Shown here piece after piece: positions 14,013 through 14,588 of a stretch of 14,588 nt of DNA. The notes beneath the pieces were generated by a model. The model searched no databases. It was given only the letters and a program-made list of their open reading frames with translations, and was not told the DNA's origin. The position numbers and the translations under genes were made by a program. Each line of letters starts with the position of its first letter. Position 1 is the stretch's first letter. Source of the DNA: an uncultured Fusobacterium sp. (GTDB lineage Bacteria; Fusobacteriota; Fusobacteriia; Fusobacteriales; Fusobacteriaceae). The stretch spans positions 1-14,588 of the forward strand of contig NZ_CAJKIS010000054.1 in NCBI RefSeq assembly GCF_905200055.1, in the 5' to 3' direction.

Positions 14013-14588
14013 TTATTGTTTTTCTGCAGTGAAGTCCATATTAGCAAGTCTGTTATATTGTCTCCATCTTCTTTGAGCTTCAAATTTATTCTTTTCGAAT
14101 AATTCTTTAGCGTGAGCTGGGTTAGCTTTAGATAGAGTAGCATATCTAACTTCTCCTAATAGGTATTCTTCATATTTATCCCAGTTAGGTTCTTTACAAT
14201 CTATTTGTAGTGGGTTTTTACCTTCTGCTTCAAGAGCTGGGTTGTATCTGAAGATTGGCCAGTATCCGCATTCAGTAGCAAGTTTCATTTCGCTTTGAAC
14301 TTTAGACATACCTTTCTTTACACCGTGGTTGATACATGGAGCATAAGCTATGATTAGAGATGGTCCATTGTATGCTTCAGCTTCTTTAAGAGCTTTTAGA
14401 TATTGTTGTTGGTTTGCACCCATACATACTTGTGCAACATAGATGTGTCCATAAGACATAGCAATTGCAGCAAGGTCTTTTTTCTTAACTGATTTACCAG
14501 CAGCAGCAAATTTAGCGATTGCTCCTGTAGGTGTTGATTTAGAAGCTTGTCCTCCAGTATTTGAGTAAACTTCTGTATCTAGAACTAC
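14013..14588 (-). CDS. nifJ: Pyruvate:ferredoxin (flavodoxin) oxidoreductase, C-terminal part (partial)
   Basis: The gene enters from beyond the window edge; 191 C-terminal residues are present in an open frame to base 14588. The enzyme oxidises pyruvate with CoA to acetyl-CoA and CO2 and reduces ferredoxin or flavodoxin, using thiamine diphosphate and three 4Fe-4S clusters, in the cytoplasm. The visible part is the end of the thiamine-binding domain: LDTEVYSNTGGQASKSTPTGA (residues 3-22 and on), then KKKDLA, SYGHIYVAQVCMG, and IAYAPCINHG, whose Cys corresponds to the fourth ligand of the proximal cluster in the Desulfovibrio africanus enzyme. The protein ends after NMDFTAEKQ and so lacks the long C-terminal extension that shields the D. 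africanus enzyme from oxygen. An internal ATG at 14459 is not the start, because conserved sequence continues upstream. A terminator follows. Confidence 0.95.
   Translation of the reverse strand, partial: VVLDTEVYSNTGGQASKSTPTGAIAKFAAAGKSVKKKDLAAIAMSYGHIYVAQVCMGANQQQYLKALKEAEAYNGPSLIIAYAPCINHGVKKGMSKVQSEMKLATECGYWPIFRYNPALEAEGKNPLQIDCKEPNWDKYEEYLLGEVRYATLSKANPAHAKELFEKNKFEAQRRWRQYNRLANMDFTAEKQ

Overview
The window looks like chromosomal core DNA of a Fusobacterium. The DNA is strongly A+T-rich. It carries a FomA-type major porin with the typical N-terminus (signal peptide, Pro/Glu/Val-rich stretch, then the IIVYRD and RPNG...QYRWYG motifs), a butyryl-CoA dehydrogenase/Etf module of the kind used by butyrate-forming anaerobes, and a homodimeric-type pyruvate:ferredoxin oxidoreductase. 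Species cannot be fixed from the sequence alone. No mobile element, CRISPR array, rRNA or tRNA gene was found.

Layout. 1-223: non-coding, several small dyads including a large hairpin at 2-55. 224-4128 (minus strand): glmS promoter, glmS ribozyme, glmS (GlcN-6-P synthase), a Xaa-Pro aminopeptidase gene, and a terminator; this is one transcription unit. 4111-7562 (minus): bcd-etfB-etfA operon with a candidate promoter about 300 nt upstream of bcd; its terminator physically overlaps the glmS promoter. 7222-8000: long A+T-rich divergent intergenic region. 8001-10070 (plus): trmN6-like tRNA methyltransferase followed by a split ThrE/YjjP-YjjB inner-membrane transporter, ending in a hairpin shared with the convergent operon. 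10072-12136 (minus): OmpR-type response regulator and histidine kinase. 12137-12579: dyad-rich divergent control region. 12580-13725 (plus): fomA-like porin and its terminator. 14013-14588 (minus): the C-terminal 191 residues of pyruvate:ferredoxin oxidoreductase, cut by the window edge.

How the genes work together. Pyruvate:ferredoxin oxidoreductase and Bcd-EtfAB are two ends of the fermentative route from pyruvate to butyrate: the first makes acetyl-CoA and reduced ferredoxin; the second reduces crotonyl-CoA with NADH and, in bifurcating members, also reduces ferredoxin or flavodoxin. GlmS feeds peptidoglycan and lipopolysaccharide synthesis and is under product feedback through a self-cleaving RNA. 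The two-component system sits divergently next to the porin gene, so porin control by it is a reasonable but untested guess.

The most notable points are the glmS ribozyme in a Gram-negative-type (fusobacterial) genome, the glmS promoter built into the upstream operon's terminator, and the row of inverted repeats in front of the porin gene. I saw no clearly undescribed multi-gene system here.
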